In this document: piece by piece, positions 5,386 through 5,542 of the stretch
How positions within the stretch are numbered: position 1 is the first letter of the stretch
Layout: every line of letters starts with the position of its first letter
Made by a program: the position numbers and the translations under genes
The notes under the pieces: generated by a model
Database searches by the model: none
What the model saw: only the letters and a program-made list of their open reading frames with translations
What the model was told of the DNA's origin: nothing
Source: DASQFQ01 sp039934455
Lineage (GTDB): Bacteria > Actinomycetota > Thermoleophilia > Solirubrobacterales > Solirubrobacteraceae
DNA length: 5,542 nt
Direction: 5' to 3'
Assembly: GCA_039934455.1 (NCBI GenBank)
Contig: JBDTMF010000260.1
Span: forward strand, 1 to 5,542

Positions 5386-5542
5386 TCAGCGTCCGGGGAT
5401 GCGCGTGAGCGAGCGGGCGATGCCGAGCATCTCGCGGTTGGAGAGACTGCGGCTGAGGGTGTTCGACACCCAGTAGACGGCGTGCGACGTGCGCCAGGCC
5501 ACGAGGCGGATGTGGGCGCCGTCGTTGTAGACCTGGTAGGTG
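5386..5542 (-). CDS. C-terminal end of an envelope-type protein, possibly LCP family (5' part outside window)
   Basis: A minus-strand frame is open from the window edge to a TGA at 5388-5386, giving 51 complete codons. The peptide starts TYQVYNDGAHIRLVAWRT, continues HAVYWVSNTLSRSLSN and ends REMLGIARSLTRIPGR. The pattern of alternating strands, an aromatic YWVSNTL, and a final helix with an 'E-M-L-x-I-A-x-S-L' motif resembles, from memory, the tail of actinobacterial LCP (LytR-CpsA-Psr) proteins. It also resembles C-terminal domains of DUF4367-type anti-sigma proteins. Nothing diagnostic such as an LCP catalytic core is inside the window, so the product name is a suggestion. The coding call rests on codon-position GC bias, plausible peptide composition and the hairpin just beyond its stop. 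Confidence 0.65.
   Translation of the reverse strand, partial: TYQVYNDGAHIRLVAWRTSHAVYWVSNTLSRSLSNREMLGIARSLTRIPGR

Overview
The window is GC-rich and tightly packed, with strong third-position GC bias, overlapping stop/start codons and almost no spacer DNA. It looks like a chromosomal segment of a high-GC actinobacterium. A member of the Thermoleophilia (Solirubrobacter/Conexibacter-like) is my guess from protein style only, and it is not proven by the sequence. No tRNA, rRNA, insertion sequence, CRISPR array or phage gene is visible.

Left block, plus strand (1-1907): the C-terminal two thirds of a thiamine-diphosphate-dependent enzyme of the acetolactate synthase/benzoylformate decarboxylase superfamily overlaps by 4 bases (ATGA) with a metal-dependent hydrolase of the cyclase/kynurenine-formamidase family. 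The two are almost certainly co-translated and probably act in one small-molecule catabolic pathway. Its substrate is unknown; isatin/isatinate-type chemistry is one hypothesis.

Central block (1918-5327): two divergent two-gene operons share a 154-base promoter region. The minus-strand operon encodes a secreted protein with two PepSY-like repeats and then an ApbE-type FAD:protein FMN transferase. The plus-strand operon encodes a six-helix ferric-reductase/NOX-like flavocytochrome with FAD and NAD(P)H domains, and then a membrane-anchored FMN-binding-domain protein carrying a textbook ApbE flavinylation motif (Ser-Gly-Ala-Thr). Read together, this is a covalent-flavin electron-export module. 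NAD(P)H would reduce FAD in the cytoplasm, electrons would cross the membrane over two hemes, and an extracytoplasmic FMN covalently installed by ApbE would pass them on to an unknown acceptor. The PepSY protein may be an accessory.

The divergent promoter region holds a perfectly symmetric 42-base nested palindrome made of four CTGAG/CTCAG half-sites on an 11-base pitch. It is a strong candidate for a shared operator. A second inverted repeat could hide the start codon of the PepSY gene.

Right edge (5386-5542, minus): the last 51 complete codons of a further gene, possibly an LCP-family or other envelope protein, converge on the FMN-binding gene across a strong GC hairpin.
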